A stretch of 63,069 bases of DNA from Clostridiales bacterium (lineage in GTDB: Bacteria; Bacillota; Clostridia; Oscillospirales; Oscillospiraceae). Below, one piece after another: positions 16,597 through 24,106 of the stretch (position 1 is its first letter; every line of letters starts with the position of its first letter). A program made the translations under genes and the position numbers. Location: positions 1 to 63,069 of the forward strand of contig CABIYX010000020.1 in assembly GCA_902363045.1 (NCBI GenBank), given 5' to 3'. Under the pieces are notes generated by a model. It saw only the letters and a program-made list of their open reading frames with translations, had not been told where the DNA came from and did not search any database.

Positions 16597-17439
16597 TTAT
16601 CCTTGTATATCAGCGTCACCGGGTCCTTTTTTCAGTGTCCCATCCACAGTGATCACATGGCCCCAGAACATATCGTCGTCTTCATACCAGGCGGTAAAAC
16701 GGCCGCCGGGAGATACTGTAAACTCGGTGAGGAGGATGCGCCGGGCAAACTCATCCTCGGTGATGGGGTCTTTTTCCGGGTCACGGTCGGTCTGGTCATT
16801 GTCCGCCAGCCATTCGTTGGCCTGAGCAGTGAGCTTCTGGGCAGCCATCGCCCGCAGGGACTTATCCCAGGTTTCCTGGTCTGCCACCAGTTTCTTCATC
16901 ACATTGGTGACACGGGTCCAGGACGCTTTCTTTTCAATCTCCACATCCAACGAGATCCGGACTTCTTTTCCCATCCACTTACAGGTCCCCTCGAATATGC
17001 TCATCTCACGATCCAGCGTGAGGGTTCCCAGCACTTCGTCCTCCAGAAGAATGGGCTTTGTGTATTCCGCCCAAATCTCCTCCAGTGCCGGACAGGGTAC
17101 GCCTTCCTCCAGTACCTCCGTGACATACCACTGAGGTTCGTAGAGGGCATCACCTCTCCAGCCGCGGGCTTTGATCCGGTAGATCTGGCCCTTGGTAAAC
17201 CGCTTGGAATAGTCGCCGGCATCCCGTTCCTTGTCCGTCAGCGGCCAGCTCAGGTAGCATCGACCGGAGATCGCCTGTCCGGTCTGGACATCCGCCATGG
17301 CGAGGGCATGGGTATGCGCCGCCCAGTAGGTATCCAGAAAGGTTTTGTCCGCGCTGACACCGTCCTGAATCAGTACCAGTTTTTCCTCATCTTCTGGGGC
17401 GTACAGGGCAATAAAGTCCTTGACCGTTCTCTTTTTCAT
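16597..17439 (-). CDS. DUF2262-domain protein, copy 2
   Basis: The start ATG 17437-17439 (MKKRTVKDFIALY) lies after GTAAGGAGAACGCC; 280 residues. The C-terminal DUF2262 domain reads LGTLTLDREMSIFEGTCKWMG, LVADQETWDKSLRAMAAQKL, ANEWLADND, ITEDEFARRILLTEFTVSPG and the canonical DDDMFWGHVITVDG. It shares domain plan and many residues with the gene at 12322-13161, an intra-array duplication or two related imports. Confidence 0.8.
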   Translation of the reverse strand: MKKRTVKDFIALYAPEDEEKLVLIQDGVSADKTFLDTYWAAHTHALAMADVQTGQAISGRCYLSWPLTDKERDAGDYSKRFTKGQIYRIKARGWRGDALYEPQWYVTEVLEEGVPCPALEEIWAEYTKPILLEDEVLGTLTLDREMSIFEGTCKWMGKEVRISLDVEIEKKASWTRVTNVMKKLVADQETWDKSLRAMAAQKLTAQANEWLADNDQTDRDPEKDPITEDEFARRILLTEFTVSPGGRFTAWYEDDDMFWGHVITVDGTLKKGPGDADIQG

Positions 17440-17449
17440 GGCGTTCTCC

Positions 17450-18832
17450 TTACGCAAATACCTGCTGGTATTTCTCTTTCAGTTCCTTGGGCGCTGTCTT
17501 GATGACCTTGCTGCCGCCGTTTTCAGAGGCTGTGCCCCAGATGGCCCAGAGCACATCACGCCACAGGTAGGCCAGCGCCCTTTTGTCATTGCCGGATTCT
17601 TCCGGCAGATAATATTCCAGATGCCCTTTGATCTCCAGCAAAGCGTCCAGGCTCTCCTCATTGGCAATCAGGGTGCGGAACTCCTTTGCGGGCTTCAGAT
17701 TCTGCATGGACTGGACACCGTGGACCAGCACCGGCAGGGACTGGGCGGTAAAGCCATATTTTTTGAAAAATGCGTGGATGAACTTTTCTTGGAGCGAAGA
17801 GTGCTCGTCGTCACAGCGGTCCAGGTAGTCGCACACCAGCCCCCACCACTGTGGCCCCTCCAGTCCCAGGGCAAACACCGCAAAGGTGCCGGGCAGGGCG
17901 CAATGCTCATCGGAGAGGTTTTGATACCACTCGTCCTCCTGCATGGCAAGCCGGGCATAATTCTCCATCCGGACATGGAGGCGGGGGTACCGCACCGCGC
18001 AGGCAAAGAGCTGGTTGACGCCCTTCTTGGGCAGGCCGGGGATGGGCAGGTAGAGCTTCTCCGGCCCGCGGAACTCGATGGAGTAGCTGCGGGGGAACTC
18101 CGGCTGCTCCAGCACCTCCACCAGATAGCTCAGCGCCTCGTCGCAGCACCCCTCGGTGCAGTCCCTGGCGGTGATGCGGATGGTGGCAAAGGCGTCGTTG
18201 GCTGAGGCGGTCAGGTGCTTTGTTTTCCGCTTTTGGATGTTGGGCGGCAGTTTGCCGCTGCCATTGGTTTTCAGCTCCTTCACCATATTGGGGCGGAGCT
18301 GGGAAACCAGGCCGAGGATATGCTCAGTGGTGAGGTACTCAAAACTCAGGCCGTACACGGTATAGCAGACCGCCACATAGCAGGCGAAGCGCAGCAGCCC
18401 TTCATCCACATCCTCCGGGTGCAGCTCCGGCCACACGGTGCAAGGTGGGAAAACCGTAAAACCATCCTCCCGCTCTCCGACCTCAAAGTACCGATCCTGC
18501 ACCTGCTTTTCGATGTACTGCCGTAGTGTGTAATCGATCTCCTTCCAGCCCGCCAGCCGCCGCAGGGCGTCGCAGAAGGCAACCGCGTCCTCATAGGGAA
18601 AGCCCTTCAAAGGCAGCTTGGACAGGTACCGCTCCAGCAGCTGACTGGGAAGAAAGGGCGTTCCGCTTTGGTTCCGCACCACGGTCGGATAGGCGGCGTG
18701 GTTCTCCCGTGCGGTCCCGTCCAGAATGTCCTGAATACAGGCGTCCGCCTCCGCCAGCACCTCCGGGGCGGTGTCCGGCTTGTGGATCAAGTAGTAGCGG
18801 TCATGTACGCCGTCACGCTTTGGTAAACTCAT
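17450..18832 (-). CDS. DUF6138-like large protein
   Basis: In this 460-residue protein the middle and C-terminal parts hold features I associate with DUF6138: IRITARDCTEGCCDEALSYL, GLPKKGVNQLFACAVRYP, YGFTAQSLPVLVHGVQSM, then LRTLIANEE-like FRTLIANEESLDALLEIKGH. It is the largest single-chain product in the island and appears soluble. Function of the family is not known; context suggests immunity or stress. RBS at the start is acceptable (GGAGAACCAAT). Confidence 0.6.
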   Translation of the reverse strand: MSLPKRDGVHDRYYLIHKPDTAPEVLAEADACIQDILDGTARENHAAYPTVVRNQSGTPFLPSQLLERYLSKLPLKGFPYEDAVAFCDALRRLAGWKEIDYTLRQYIEKQVQDRYFEVGEREDGFTVFPPCTVWPELHPEDVDEGLLRFACYVAVCYTVYGLSFEYLTTEHILGLVSQLRPNMVKELKTNGSGKLPPNIQKRKTKHLTASANDAFATIRITARDCTEGCCDEALSYLVEVLEQPEFPRSYSIEFRGPEKLYLPIPGLPKKGVNQLFACAVRYPRLHVRMENYARLAMQEDEWYQNLSDEHCALPGTFAVFALGLEGPQWWGLVCDYLDRCDDEHSSLQEKFIHAFFKKYGFTAQSLPVLVHGVQSMQNLKPAKEFRTLIANEESLDALLEIKGHLEYYLPEESGNDKRALAYLWRDVLWAIWGTASENGGSKVIKTAPKELKEKYQQVFA

Positions 18833-18845
18833 ATTGGTTCTCCTC

Positions 18846-19961
18846 TCAGGTCTGCTGGTGCTGCATGGAAACGATGCGGCAGTCCGGACAGAACTCGATG
18901 TAAAGCGTGCCCTCCGCGCAGTCGAATACCGTATCCCACTGGATCTGGGCCAGGTATTTCATGGGCTTTCCGCAGTGGGGGCAGGTGGTGTACTCTGCGT
19001 CCTGCACCCAGTTGCCAAAGCCGCCGACGGTGTTCACATCCTCGCTGGCGCATCCATAAAACAGGGGCACAGGCGATTTCCCCAGCACGAAGGGGTTTTC
19101 GGTGAGGGCCTTGTAGTCCTCGGGATTGACATAGCAATCCATCTTCTCCGCCCCGTCAAAGAGCTCGGAGGAAAGGATCTCCACGCCGCCGTCCAGGGTA
19201 AAACTGTTAAAGGCTGGACCTTTCAAAAATCCCACACAGTTAGGGCAGCAGGTGGCCGTCAGGATGCCATCCAGCCCCAGGAACCTCAGCCGCTCGTCCC
19301 AGCCGTCCAGCACCAGCATGTCCACCATCCGCCCGCCGCAGTGGGGGCAGGTGTCCTCCCGTGGTCGGCCGATGCGGACAGGGGATGTCTCGCCGGGCGC
19401 GCCCTTGACCATGGGATAGCAGGTGTTGAAGTTGAGCTGCGTCCGGTGGCCCTTCTTGTCAAAGGTCCAGCCGCCGATCTGCGCATAGCTGGACGGGTCC
19501 ACATAGAGGCCCTTGCGCCAAGGCCGGGGATTCCACTCCAGTTCCAGCAGAGTCTCCTTTGCCTTGTCATCCCCCTGCATAGCAAGACAACTCATCAGGT
19601 TGGAGGCCGCGCTGGAATATTCCGCGGACAACAGCGCATGGATCAGACCATCCCGCACATCGGCGGGAGCGTGATAATAGATCTCACAGGGCCAGAACAC
19701 CTCTGCATCCAATGCTGCCCGCTGGATCTCCGGGGTGATGGCGTCCCGGTAGCTCAGCAGCTGCCAGAAGTCGGTTAGTTCCGGGTCCTCCATATCCGCC
19801 AGACGCTGGATATTCTGAATCAGATTTTTTTGTTTCTCTGCGATTTGTTCCGGCGTCCAGGCCAGCGCAGCATTTCGCTCCCGCTCGCACTTACATTTCC
19901 AGCACAATCCCTCATAGCCTAAAGGTGTCCCACAGCCGGGGCAAGTGTATTTCAGACTCAT
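18846..19961 (-). CDS. Zinc-ribbon protein, first gene of the immunity array
   Basis: I use ATG 19959-19961 (MSLKYTCPGCGTPLG), with GAGGAGTGTGAAATT ahead, giving 371 residues. It has an N-terminal zinc ribbon (CPGCG and CWKCKC), a central CPHCGG and CCPNC set, and a C-terminal CPHCGKPMKYLAQIQW with CPDC. The latter resembles the end of DUF1963-type proteins. It stands first behind the promoter at 20203-20231. Confidence 0.65.
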   Translation of the reverse strand: MSLKYTCPGCGTPLGYEGLCWKCKCERERNAALAWTPEQIAEKQKNLIQNIQRLADMEDPELTDFWQLLSYRDAITPEIQRAALDAEVFWPCEIYYHAPADVRDGLIHALLSAEYSSAASNLMSCLAMQGDDKAKETLLELEWNPRPWRKGLYVDPSSYAQIGGWTFDKKGHRTQLNFNTCYPMVKGAPGETSPVRIGRPREDTCPHCGGRMVDMLVLDGWDERLRFLGLDGILTATCCPNCVGFLKGPAFNSFTLDGGVEILSSELFDGAEKMDCYVNPEDYKALTENPFVLGKSPVPLFYGCASEDVNTVGGFGNWVQDAEYTTCPHCGKPMKYLAQIQWDTVFDCAEGTLYIEFCPDCRIVSMQHQQT

Positions 19962-20310
19962 AATTTCACACTCCTCCAGAAGATAGAAAAACGCCCTGCG
20001 CCACCCTGTCACATAGACGGACGGGGGCACAGGACGCGAAAGGACGCAAGGAATTACCACATCCTTTTACGGATGTAGATTCTTCTGCAATCATTGCTTT
20101 TTCTCTCCATTTTAACTGGGCAGCGATGGACCACCCATATTGGCTGTGCATCGTAGACCTCTTTCCATGCAAAACATTTTATTGGTTTTGCTGTTAAAGT
20201 TTATTATATCATACTCCTAAGCAGATGTGGAGAGTCCAAAACTGATTTTGTTATGGTTCAGACCATGTTCGAATGAAATCTTTCCTCAATTCGGGAAGAG
20301 CTTTAGTCGG
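19962..20310. other. Intergenic leader and promoter region
   Basis: These 349 bases hold no convincing gene. On the minus strand they contain the promoter at 20203-20231 and about 235 bases of untranslated leader before the zinc-ribbon gene. The leader has open frames on both alternative frames (for example 19966-20172), with only weak RBS (AAAGAGG), and I do not call them genes. The 3' end of the SLOG-linked membrane gene follows on the right. Confidence 0.5.
20203..20231 (-). promoter_or_regulatory. Predicted sigma-A promoter of the immunity array
   Basis: Reading the minus strand, a perfect -10 TATAAT (20203-20208) stands 17 bases after TCCACA (20226-20231), which matches TTGACA at four of six places. 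The AT-rich surroundings and the position before the first array gene support it. It could drive all genes from 19961 leftward, since I see no strong terminator between them. Confidence 0.6.
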
Positions 20311-20931
20311 TCAACTCTCAAACAGATGGCCTATATTTGTCACCACAAGATGGCCCTGATCCTCATCGTGGGCCGTGGTCACAGTATAAATACGAATGGG
20401 ATACTCCGCACTATCCTCCACAGGATAGACCTGGATCGCATCTAAGTCATATAGGTCCAGCAACACATAGCCCTGAGTAGCTACTTTCGTCAGCTTGGCC
20501 CGGCAGTCCCGGCAGTAGTAAGAGGGCCCTATCTCTCCGCCTGCCTTCTCTGGGAGATAGGCAACGCACCGCTGGATCTCCTCCATCCGATCAATGAACA
20601 GGGGCAGGCCGCTCCCGCCGAAAGTCATCACATTATAGTCCATATCCTGGTCCGGTGCCAGTTCACCGGAATATCGGTGACAGGGCTCGTAAATCTCCAG
20701 CTCTGTCAATTCTCCGGTAGAGAGTTCCAGCAAACAGGGCGCATGAAAGCGGGGTCCTTGTAGATTGTCACAGACCACACACTCCTCCGGCTCCGGGGCA
20801 ATCAGGATATTCTCCCAAAAGGCTGTTTCTGTTTGCCTGCACCTAATCCAGCCGAGTCCTATCCCGGCAAGAAAAAGGAAAACGCCTCCGATGCATAAAA
20901 GAACGTTCTGGAGCCATTTGCTTTTTCTCAT
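20311..20931 (-). CDS. Small membrane-anchored protein coupled to SLOG gene
   Basis: This 206-residue protein starts at ATG 20929-20931, overlapping the stop of the SLOG gene as ATGA, so translation is probably coupled. Residues 8-28 form one membrane helix (VLLCIGGVFLFLAGIGLGWI). The rest carries two CxxC pairs (CVVC about residue 52, CRDC about residue 140) that may bind metal. The soluble part ends in strands VLLDLYDLDAIQVYPVED. Family unknown. Confidence 0.6.
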   Translation of the reverse strand: MRKSKWLQNVLLCIGGVFLFLAGIGLGWIRCRQTETAFWENILIAPEPEECVVCDNLQGPRFHAPCLLELSTGELTELEIYEPCHRYSGELAPDQDMDYNVMTFGGSGLPLFIDRMEEIQRCVAYLPEKAGGEIGPSYYCRDCRAKLTKVATQGYVLLDLYDLDAIQVYPVEDSAEYPIRIYTVTTAHDEDQGHLVVTNIGHLFES

Positions 20932-21389
20932 ATCGGATACCACCCCGCAAGATTTGTCACGTGAATCAGGCCGTGTTTTTGCCGCCGCAGGGCCGCCTCC
21001 AGCACTTCTCGGGAGCCGCTGGACGGATGGCTGACATAGGCAATCAGGCAGGAGCTGTGTTCGAGCATATATCGGTTTGCCCGGACAATGGCCGCCCGCT
21101 TGGGTACGGTCTCCATGCCCGGCGGATAAAAGGTGCCGTCAAAGCCCTCTGGGACAGGAATGAACTGGTCGTGTGGATGATAGGGCAGGAGCAGGGTCAA
21201 CGTGATCTCCGGGTGACGCTTTTTCGCCTCCCTGACCGCACTGGCAGCCAGACGGTCAAAGCCGCCGTAGTGTCCCACCACAAATTCAGTGACACCGTGC
21301 TCAGTGATATGGCGCTCTACCTCTTGGGCCAGCACTGGCAACATCCTTTCTTCGCACTCCCGGTGTCCGATGAAAAAGCAGGCTGACAC
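20928..21389 (-). CDS. SLOG-family (YpsA/DUF1273-like) protein
   Basis: This 153-residue protein starts at GTG 21387-21389 after GGGGTGAGG. The opening CFFIGHRE is the SLOG/YpsA signature (F-x-G-H-R). It continues with FVVGHYGGFDRLAASAVREAK, LTLLLPYHPHD, RAAIVRANRYMLEHSSCLIAYV and GSREVLEAA, a Rossmann-like nucleotide-binding fold. SLOG proteins are proposed sensors of nucleotide-derived ligands in conflict systems. Coupling to a membrane protein here is notable. Confidence 0.8.
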   Translation of the reverse strand: MSACFFIGHRECEERMLPVLAQEVERHITEHGVTEFVVGHYGGFDRLAASAVREAKKRHPEITLTLLLPYHPHDQFIPVPEGFDGTFYPPGMETVPKRAAIVRANRYMLEHSSCLIAYVSHPSSGSREVLEAALRRQKHGLIHVTNLAGWYPI

Positions 21390-21450
21390 AAAGCCTCACC
21401 CCATTCTCCGAGTTAATAGTCCTAAAATTCATTTGGCCCCATTTTTAATG

Positions 21451-21479
21451 ATTATATCATCAATCTATTGATTTATAAA
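21451..21479 (-). promoter_or_regulatory. Predicted promoter of the SLOG operon
   Basis: On the minus strand a perfect TATAAT (21451-21456) lies 17 bases after TTTATA (21474-21479). It is in an AT-rich divergent intergenic region between the SLOG gene and the plus-strand XRE regulator. The regulator could act on this promoter. Confidence 0.55.
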
Positions 21480-21556
21480 GAGAAAACTAATGGTAAGAAT
21501 ACGAACTCTGCCCGTCCGCTAATATTAAAATATTAACTGACGAGAGGAGTGGTCGA

Positions 21557-21880
21557 ATGGAGGAGTCACAGCGGTACGAAACTTTTCTGCGTAGCCGGAT
21601 CACGGAACTGCGGGTGCGGAAGGATGTATCGGAGCACCGCATGAGCCTTGATCTGGGCAAGAGCGGCTCTTACATCCGCAGCATCACAAACGGGATGAGT
21701 CTCCCATCCTTGCGGGAACTGTTCAACATCATCAGCTATTTTGACCTGACTCCCACAGAGTTTTTCGCTGGAGCGGATGCTGAGAATTCCTTGCGGGCTC
21801 AACTTCATGAGGAAATTACGAGACTAAGTGAAGAGGATCTGGAGAAAGTATCTACCTTCATCGACTGGATCAAGAAATAG
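21557..21880 (+). CDS. XRE-family helix-turn-helix regulator
   Basis: This 107-residue protein is one of the few plus-strand genes. Residues 10-70 form a Cro/CI-type HTH: ITELRVRKDVSEHRMSLDLG, then SGSYIRSITNGMSLPSLREL and an LxxIxxYFDLTPxEFF ending. The C-terminus is an amphipathic acidic helix. RBS GAGGAG lies seven bases upstream. It is divergent from the SLOG operon and followed by a strong terminator, so it is an independent unit. It probably represses itself and neighbours. Confidence 0.85.
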   Translation: MEESQRYETFLRSRITELRVRKDVSEHRMSLDLGKSGSYIRSITNGMSLPSLRELFNIISYFDLTPTEFFAGADAENSLRAQLHEEITRLSEEDLEKVSTFIDWIKK

Positions 21881-21977
21881 ATTTGTAAAATTTGTTTCTT
21901 TCTCTGTCTTAGAAAAATCTTAGAGTGGGCACTTCTGGTTGGCTCACCATGAACCAGACCCCAGTTCACTAAATTGG

Positions 21978-22012
21978 CAGACTCTCCCCCTGGCGGGGGA
22001 GGGTCTGTTTTT
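21978..22012 (+). terminator. Rho-independent terminator of the XRE gene
   Basis: A stem of CAGACTCTCCCCC (21978-21990) pairs with GGGGGAGGGTCTG (21995-22007) around a TGGC loop, with a G-T mismatch zone, and is followed by TTTTT (22008-22012). It ends the plus-strand XRE transcript just before the convergent minus-strand HTH gene stops at 22014. Confidence 0.85.
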
Positions 22013-22013
22013 G

Positions 22014-22268
22014 TCAGGAGAGCCGGTAGAGATTCGAGGTACGCCCGCCGTTCTCCCGCCATCTGCTCTCTTTGGTCAGCAGACCGGCCTGACACAGCTC
22101 GTCCAGCGCCCGCTTGACAGTGGAGCTTGAGAGGCCCAGCTCCTTTGCTATGGTCTTGATGGCCGGCCAGCACTTGTCGTCCTTGTCGGCCCGGTCTTTC
22201 AGGTACATATAGACCGATCTGGCCCGGTGGCTCAGGTCGGAGGAGTAGATGTTACGGAAATTTGTCAC
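22014..22268 (-). CDS. Winged-helix (HTH_36-like) protein
   Basis: I place the start at GTG 22266-22268 after GAGGGGGTGATATCT; the open frame upstream overlaps the coupling-protein gene and is not convincing. The 84-residue product reads NFRNIYSSDLSHRARSVYMY, CWPAIKTIAKELGLSSSTVK and a RALDELCQAGLLTKESRWRE wing, a classical replication-protein-like HTH_36 domain. It is the last gene of the transfer operon. Confidence 0.8.
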   Translation of the reverse strand: MTNFRNIYSSDLSHRARSVYMYLKDRADKDDKCWPAIKTIAKELGLSSSTVKRALDELCQAGLLTKESRWRENGGRTSNLYRLS

Positions 22269-22281
22269 AGATATCACCCCC

Positions 22282-24102
22282 TCAGCGCCGGATCCTGGGC
22301 CTGCGCCCATCTTTGGGCGAGTCATCCGCCTGCACGACTTGGACCTCGCCGCCTGCTGCTGGCGGCTCCGCCTGGGGGACCTCTCCATCCTCAACGGCAG
22401 GCGCGTAGTGCTTGCGGAGGATCGCTGCCTCCAATTCCTGCTTGCTGGCGTAGGCCACCGGCCGCTGGGCGCGCTCGGGTACCTCGTAGGACTTGTCGAA
22501 CTTGATGCCCCAATCCAGGAACAGGCGAAGCCGCACCTGCATAGGATGGACGCCGGTCTTGGCCACGATAAAGCTGCCCTTTGGCATGGACTTCAGCTCG
22601 TCGGGCGTCATGAGGGGCCGCTCGATCATCTGCAGGCTCTGGGATGGGTCGTTCTTTCCCCGGCTGATGGAGCCGCTCATCACCGTGCGGCTCCCCAAGG
22701 CTTTAGACAGTTCCACCGCCGTCTGGCTGGCTGGGGCAAATCCTCCGGAAATCAGCACCTGGCAGTTGCCCACAATGACCTCCGAACCCTCCCTGCCGTA
22801 GTTCTTCTGGAGCTGGCCCGTGATGCTCTGCACGATAGGCACCAGCATCAGGCCACGGGAGCGGGAGGCGGAGAACATCAGCTCCAGGGACTGGATGGGC
22901 GGGCAGGTACCCAGCTCGTCCGCGAAAAAAACCACTCGGTTTTTCAGCCGCCCACCGTTCTCATCCGCCACGGTGAGAATCTCCCGGTACAAGTTTTGGA
23001 GGATCAGGCTGACCATGAAATACTTGGTCTGGTCCTCTTCCGGAAGTACGATGAAAATGGCGGACTTCTTATTGCAGAAGGTCTCCGCATCGATAGCGGT
23101 GTCGAAACACAGGATCTGCTCCATCTCGCTGTCCAGGAACGCGTTCAGCCGGGACAGCACTGTGGAGATCACCGACATCATGGCCTGCTCTGAGGTATTC
23201 AAAGCGGCGCCGGCGAACCACTTGGCTTTATGGTCTGGCGGAAGTTTCGTCAGCAGGAGCTGGAACTGGTTCTTGCCCTTCACGCCGCTGGGTGCCAGGA
23301 GCTCCTGCACCAGCTTGAAGACCGAGACGATGTGGCGCTCCTCGATAGGCTTGCCTTCCGAATCCTCGGTGGGCAGGTATTCCGCCACCAGCAGGAGCAT
23401 GGAGGTCAGCAGGCCCTCGGCCGCGTCGTAGAAGTAGGCGTTCTGCCCGTATTGGGAGCTGTCCCCGGTGGTGTTGATCAGGGTCTTGGAGAGGATCTTG
23501 GCATACTTCTCCGCCTTGGCCTTGGCCGGCAGATTTTTGGGGTCAGCCTTGTAGATGTCCATGTACTTGTTGATCAGGTGGAGCAGATTATTGCCGTCCG
23601 AGCGGGTAGGGTTGCGCAGATCCAGCACGGCGATTTGAAAGCCGTAGCACTCCTTGGCGATCCCCGCGTAATTGCGAAACAGGTCGCCCTTGGTGTCCGT
23701 GCAGAGGAAGGACATCCCAGTGGCCAGAGCGTATTCGATATTGGGATAAAGAAAATAGGCCGTCTTGCCCGCGCCGCTGGCGGCGGTGACCAGGGCGTGG
23801 ATATCGTCTGTGTCCACGATGGCGATGACATGGTCCTTGCGCCCCTCACACCCCAAGACCAGCCCCTGCTTTTTGGGGAGGCGCTCACCTTTTCGCCACT
23901 CCTCCGGTCGGAAGGGGACGTGAGCATAGGTCTGCTGGATCTCTTTCTTGGTGGCCCAGCGTGCGGTTCCATGCTGGCCGTCTCCTACAGTCTTGGACTT
24001 GATGTTGTTCAGGGAGCCTTGTCCGGAAAAGTGGGTCACCGCGGCAAGGAGAAGAAGGGCGCCTCCTGCCAGTGCCAGCAGGAGGATCGTCTGCATATCC
24101 AC
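22282..24102 (-). CDS. VirD4/TraG-type coupling ATPase
   Basis: This 606-residue protein starts at GTG 24100-24102, a few bases after the primase stop. One membrane helix lies at residues 5-22. Walker A is AASGAGKTAYFLYP (about 107-120) and a Walker B-like VVFFADELG follows about residue 415. It also has FLCTDTKGDLFRNYAG and a PLMTPDELKSMPKGSFIV segment typical of T4CPs. It links the relaxase-DNA complex to the mating channel. The C-terminus is hydrophilic and does not carry the Met-rich tail. Confidence 0.92.
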   Translation of the reverse strand: MDMQTILLLALAGGALLLLAAVTHFSGQGSLNNIKSKTVGDGQHGTARWATKKEIQQTYAHVPFRPEEWRKGERLPKKQGLVLGCEGRKDHVIAIVDTDDIHALVTAASGAGKTAYFLYPNIEYALATGMSFLCTDTKGDLFRNYAGIAKECYGFQIAVLDLRNPTRSDGNNLLHLINKYMDIYKADPKNLPAKAKAEKYAKILSKTLINTTGDSSQYGQNAYFYDAAEGLLTSMLLLVAEYLPTEDSEGKPIEERHIVSVFKLVQELLAPSGVKGKNQFQLLLTKLPPDHKAKWFAGAALNTSEQAMMSVISTVLSRLNAFLDSEMEQILCFDTAIDAETFCNKKSAIFIVLPEEDQTKYFMVSLILQNLYREILTVADENGGRLKNRVVFFADELGTCPPIQSLELMFSASRSRGLMLVPIVQSITGQLQKNYGREGSEVIVGNCQVLISGGFAPASQTAVELSKALGSRTVMSGSISRGKNDPSQSLQMIERPLMTPDELKSMPKGSFIVAKTGVHPMQVRLRLFLDWGIKFDKSYEVPERAQRPVAYASKQELEAAILRKHYAPAVEDGEVPQAEPPAAGGEVQVVQADDSPKDGRRPRIRR

Positions 24103-24106
24103 GCAC

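Noticed and set aside
19966..20172. Leader ORF ahead of the immunity array
   Set aside because: The frame is open but has a weak RBS and ends among the RBS of the true gene; no protein-like features.
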